Part shown: positions 43,501-49,500 of the stretch, in pieces
Numbering within the stretch: the first letter of the stretch is position 1
How the letters are laid out: each line of letters opens with the position of its first letter
Source: Fragum whitleyi
Taxonomy: Eukaryota > Mollusca > Bivalvia > Cardiida > Cardiidae
DNA length: 64,000 nt
Assembly (NCBI GenBank): GCA_948146395.1
Contig: OX411546.1
Coordinates: forward strand, 21,182,449 to 21,246,448
Direction: 5' to 3'
The notes under the pieces: model-generated
What the model was told of the DNA's origin: nothing
The model's input: only the letters and a program-made list of their open reading frames with translations
Databases searched by the model: none
Translations under genes and position numbers: made by a program

Positions 43501-46500
43501 GTCAATAAAATGTTTGGTTATTGACCTTCACTAGATCCTGTTATGAAGAGTATCACTCAGATGCAACTACACAACTATAAGTCCGTAGCCATGAAACAGG
43601 GTACGGACATATATGTTATACATACTCAGTGTTTTGTATGAAAAAAAAAAATCTAACTCTGTTGTGGGAATTGATAATTGTCAAGGCTATGCCTAGACAA
43701 TTATTTATTCCCAAAACCAAGTTATACGAGGGTTGTCCCAGAAATTCGTGAGCTTTTTCGATTATTCAAAAATCCCGCGTCTGATTTAAGTAAAACTCTT
43801 GAGTTGACAACACACGTTAATTTGCAACAGATTGGTAAAGGTTTTACCATTTTGATATGGTCATGTTGACAAATAAAGCTTTAAAAGACACGCTCGGTAG
43901 GGGCGGTCGGCGCACATCAAATTCATTACTTACGAATCTTATCTCGTAGAATTTTGAACGTCATTTTTTTCAATATTCATGATGAGTTTGAAATAAAACA
44001 ACCATTGCTGAAAGCAGATTTTTCTGGAGTTCACGCATGTGTATTTTCATACAAATGACATTAAGCAGTGCGCAGTTATGACATTTTGTTTTGTCCGAGT
44101 GCAAGTCAAACGGCGTGAAAATTGCAACGTCAACGGAACGCTCGGCGCACAAGGTTGTTCATAATTAGGTCTGAATCAGGAAATAATCATTATACAGACC
44201 ATAAAAGATTTGGAAATAAAGAATGACCGTAATTATTTGTAGCGCATACTCTTTTCTTACGGATTAACGAGGTAAAAAAGTGAAATTGACTGAAAGAATG
44301 TCGGGAAAAAAATATCAAGTTAGGAAGAACTATTGCGAGAAGCGTCGATAAATGAATAAAAGACGATTTAGGCAATGTCAATCAGAACGCCTGGTGAGAT
44401 ACAGAAACTGCAAATACATTTAAGTAAATAAGCGGTGTATCGTTCGACTTTATCATGAGTCGTGCCAATAAACGATAGGTATCGAGATTTTAAAGAAATA
44501 TGCTTGCACACTCGGCAATAAAAGAGATTTGGAAGCGTTTCACCGAAATCCTTGATATCTTTGGTGGGTCTATCTCGATAAATTAAGGTAGTGTAATACT
44601 AAGTAATACAATACAAACCCAAATATTTATTTCCTGTGCGTATAAAACAATAAAAGTTCATATTTTTGAATGTCTAAAGATATAGCGATTTGTAACAAAA
44701 AGCAACAACAACCAAAAAAAAACAACCAAAAAAACCAGTTACTTTACTCACTACTCACACATTGTCGGGTTAAAAAATACGATAGTGCGTATCCTTGTAA
44801 AAGAATGAGGAAATGGTTTTAAAATCAAATATCTTATTGAATGCATAACAAAAGTCTCTATCAACAACGCTTTGAGATGTGTTTTGACATAGGTTATTTC
44901 TTTGTAACAAGTATATAGGGCTGGTAAGAACGCTACTTTGATTAGAAGTGATTCAGTTTTGAAACGACGTTTCACGTATTATAAAACGACCTTAATAGCT
45001 TGCGCCGACACCCATTTACTAGTGTTACGTTTTAATCCATATCTTCGCGAGTATTGAAGATAGCCCTCTGTAGTCACACCAAAATAAAGGAAAATGATTT
45101 GTCCATATTACTGGTAATTTTCAGTTTCATCGGAAGTTTCTAATAAAAGTTATCGCAAAAGTTCACGAATTCTTGGGACAACCCTCGTATATATATATTT
45201 TTTCCTGCAATACACTAAGTATGTATTGTAGATATCTTATAACCTCTAATTGCCTTGTTTTTTGTCAATGTTTCTAATAGAAATGCAAGTTTCTAAAGAT
45301 ATCCGCGTTATATATCATTGTTCTAACATAACTATGTGATATCATAATAAATATCCTATGGGATGTTATCACATAGATATTTGTTAAGTTATAAGATAAA
45401 TAGAGTTTCACCTGTCTGTGTGCGGGTGTTGGTTTGTGTGTCCAATTCCTGTCCAGAGCATAACTTCTACATTAATGGATGAATTTTGAAATGATGTGTT
45501 ACATTTGAGCATGAGTGTCATGTGAATAGATTGTCCAGATACGCCAACAGCAAGGTCATGGCTGAAGGTCAAATAGGTCATGAAGGTCAAATAGGTCACG
45601 GTAAAAGTCAAGTACTCACCCTTGTCATGCTGAATAAAAAAAAACTTTTCAAAATTAAAGAAAAATCAAAGTGCTAAAAGCACTGGAAGTTACCAAATAT
45701 GAGTGAGTATTGATATCAGAAATGCATTGTTTTAAACCTTTGGTTTTCTGGTTTAAAAATGAAATTCAGGTGGTACAAACAAAGATCAGACTGCACTTTT
45801 GTGCAGGCTAATCTTTGTCTATACCCCCTGTCAAAGCAGGAATATTCCACGTTAAGTTTGACAAGGGTAAACGAGGCATCCCTGTCTGGCACATTTTCTA
45901 GTCAGAATCTGCTTTAATACAAATATAAAATATGTCTATACAATTCCCATTACAGAACTACAGTTCTCTTACCTTAGGGTAATTTTGGTTACAGAGTCTG
46001 TATGAAACCCTTTTAGAGAATGGGAGTATCTTGAGAAATATCCCTAGTTGTAGCATAATCCTAAAGGAGTCTGCATAGGGTTAAATAAAATTATAATAAA
46101 TATCTATATATTTATAGGAACAAGAATAGTTTTGCGCTTTCCCTTGAAATAGACACTTAGGCTTGATGGCTTAGTGGAATTCACACCTTGTATAATTAGG
46201 TAGCACATTGAAATGCATAAAAATATTTATTTGGATTGGTTTTTTTATTGTCAATAGGGGAATATATTTACAACTTTAAGAAAACTGGGGCCTGTTTCAC
46301 TAAACTTCTTACGAAAAAATTGATCGTAAGAGAAATCATACCTGGTGTTTTCATTCATTGTTTGATTCTGCCTTGCAATATCTCAATAGAATCGTCTTTA
46401 GAAGACGAAGATGATTCTTATGAGATATTGCATGGCGGAATTCAGTATTTAATTACTACTTTAGCAACTTTGATTTTTGACTTGCGCAAAAAATTATCGT

Positions 46501-49500
46501 AAGATGTTAAGTAAAACAAGCCCCTGGCCTACAGCTCCAGCATTTAAAGTCATTATAAAAGGAAAAGTGATTCCAGTAAGTTTTTATTCCGCAGCCATGA
46601 GTTACTTTTGTACATGCGTTGGGGTGTCTGTGACGCATTTCTAGTCTTGAAATTGCAGCAGGACCTTACATTTATTTGGTTCTATTTTATAAAAACTTTG
46701 CATTGTTCTGAGAAAGATTTTAATTTTGTTTCAGTTTCCTCACAAAAGTTGGGTTGATGAAACAATCATCTCCCTCCAATTCAACAGATACAAAGGATAG
46801 TGAGATTCAGGGAAATGGGCCAACAACTGAGGACCTTGGGACATCTGTGGACAAAATTGAAGACATTAGGTAAACATCTTGTGGGCTGAAACTACAGGCT
46901 TCATGAAATACTGCTTGTCCTACTGTTATGTCTGGTAAAAATCTATCTGTCGATCAATATGCACAAGATAAAGGACTGACTGATATGCAAAATCTAGCCA
47001 CATACACAATGTTTTCTTTTTGACCTGTTTAAATTTAGTTATATCTGGTAAAAACTTTATCATACCCAATGTCTTGTAAAAAATTGCACATTTCATTATG
47101 TCTTAAACCACATTGATGGCTCAGTGTATAACAGTTATAACTGCCCAATTTAAGGCAGTTATGATAATTTTTTCGCTTTGGGGCATCGATATGTTATAGT
47201 TCTTTCTATGTGGGCCACAGCTGTAGCATAGTCAGTAATTGTTTGACATCCTTTCTTCCGGATTTTTGTTTGACCCCTAGTAGCAGCAAATATACAATGG
47301 GTGGATAATCACAACACTAAGTGGGATGAGCAGTAGGGGGCTTGGAAAAGGTGTAGTGGTAGTATAGGAAACCATTGTTATGTACTCCAATCTGCTTGAG
47401 GTCCTGGGTTTGATCCCTGATGGCGGCACTCATTCTTTCCAACTATTTGTCTCTCACAATGGGTTGATAATCATAGTCCTATGTTAGATATCAGCTGGAG
47501 GCTAGGAAAGGATCTGATGGTAGTATTGGTGAGAGAAATACCAGGAATCCATTGTTAGGTGCTCCAGCCGCCACTTTATCACTGAAAAATTGTTAAAGGC
47601 GGCATAAAATCCCAAACTTTGACATTTTTTGATATATATGGTTCTACTGAAGGCATTCACTTGAAACTTGGCACACATGTTCACCATCAAAAAGAGCAAC
47701 CTATACTATCAAGAGGGATAACTCTAGATACTTTTTAGCTCACCTGAGCACAAAGTGCTCAAGGTGAGCTATTGGGATCGTAGAATGTCCGTCGTGCGTC
47801 GTGCGTCGTCCGTCGTGCGTCGTCCGTCGTCCACAATTTCTTTAAACATCTTCTCCTCCTAAACCAGTGGGCCAATCTTGATGAAACTTGGCAGGGATGT
47901 TCCTTGGGTCAAGCTCTACCAAAGTTGTTCAAATAAATGAAATCCACCCTTAACTTTCCCTTTACCCTTAACAGAAAGGGTGAAAATATGAAAATCTTTA
48001 AAAATCTTCTTCTCTGAAACCAAAAGGCAGACAGCTTTCATATTTGGTATGTAGCATCATCTAGTGGACCTCTACCAAGTTTGTTCATATCAAGACCCTG
48101 GAGTCAAATTTGGGCTTTGCCCGGGCCCAACTTTTTTTTTTTCAAAGAATCAAAGAGCGAAAATCATAAAAATTTTCTTCTCTGTAACCAGATGGCAGAC
48201 AGCTTAAATATCTGGTGTGTAGCATCACCTAGTGGGCCTCTACCAAGTTTGTTCATATCAAGACCCTTGGGTCATATTTGGGCTTTGCACTGGTGCATCC
48301 CTTTATCTCTTATGAGCACAAAGGGTAAAAAAATGAAAATCTTCAAAAATCTTCTTCTCTGAAACCAGAAGGCAGACAGCTTTCATATTTGGTATGTAGC
48401 ATCGTTAGTGGACCTCTACCAAGTTTGTTCATATCAAAACCCTGGGGTCATGTTTGGGCTTTGCCCGGGCCCAACCCTTTTTACATAGAATCAAAGAGCG
48501 AAAATCTTTCAAAATCTTCTTCTCTGTAACCAGATGGCAGACAGCTTAAATATTTGGTGTGTAGCATCACCTAGTGGGCCTCTACCAAGTTTGTACATAT
48601 CAAGACTCTTGGGTCATATTTGGGCTTTGCACGGGTGCATCCCTTTATCTTTTATGAGCACAAAGGGTAAAAAAATGAAAATCTTCAAAAATCTTCTTCT
48701 ATGAAACCAGAAGGCAGACAGCTTTCATATTTGGTATGTAGCATCATCTAGTGGACCTCTACCAAGTTTGCTCCTATCAAGACCCTAGGATCATATTTGG
48801 GCTCCACCCGGGCACAACCCTTTTTACATAGATTCAAAGAGCAAAAATCTTTTAAAATCTTCTTTAATTGAAACCAGAGGGCACACTGCTTTCATTTTTG
48901 GTATGTAGCATCATCTTGTGGGCCCCTACCAAGTTTTTGTATATCAAGACCCTTGGGTCATATTTGGGCTCCACCCGGGCGCATCCCTTTCAGCTCATCT
49001 GAGCACGATGGGTGAAAATGGGAAAACCTTCAAAAATCTTCTTCTCTTAAACCAGAAGGCAGACAGCTTTCATATTTAGAATGTAGCATCATCTTATGGA
49101 CCTCTTCCAAGTTTGTTCATATCAAGACCCTGGGGTCACTTTTGGGGTCCACCTGGGTGCATCCCTTTTTACATAGAATCAAAGAGCAAAAAGGCATTTC
49201 TGTCTTGCTCTTAGCTGAAAATGTTCCATGGTATTGATCTAGAGACTCAGGTGAGCGATCTAGGACCATCTTGGTCCTCTTGTTTGAAAATTATGCCCCT
49301 TTTTTTACTTAAATTTTCATCCACTATTCAGCAATCAACAGCTGAGTGTAGGCACCCGTAGGCGGTGCTCTTTTTCATATGATGTGAAGAAATCGCCTAC
49401 TAGTGATCCTTTTCAAGAAGAAAGGCGGATATCAGTGAAGTCTATATAAGACACCATTTGAAAAAGAAAAAGGTTACTTCCAAGGATCATGATATCCTAT

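Noticed and set aside
46236..46502. 88-codon frame in intron 24
   Set aside because: It is made by a foldback MITE (46287-46524); the Glu/Asp-rich part is the inner palindrome read through.
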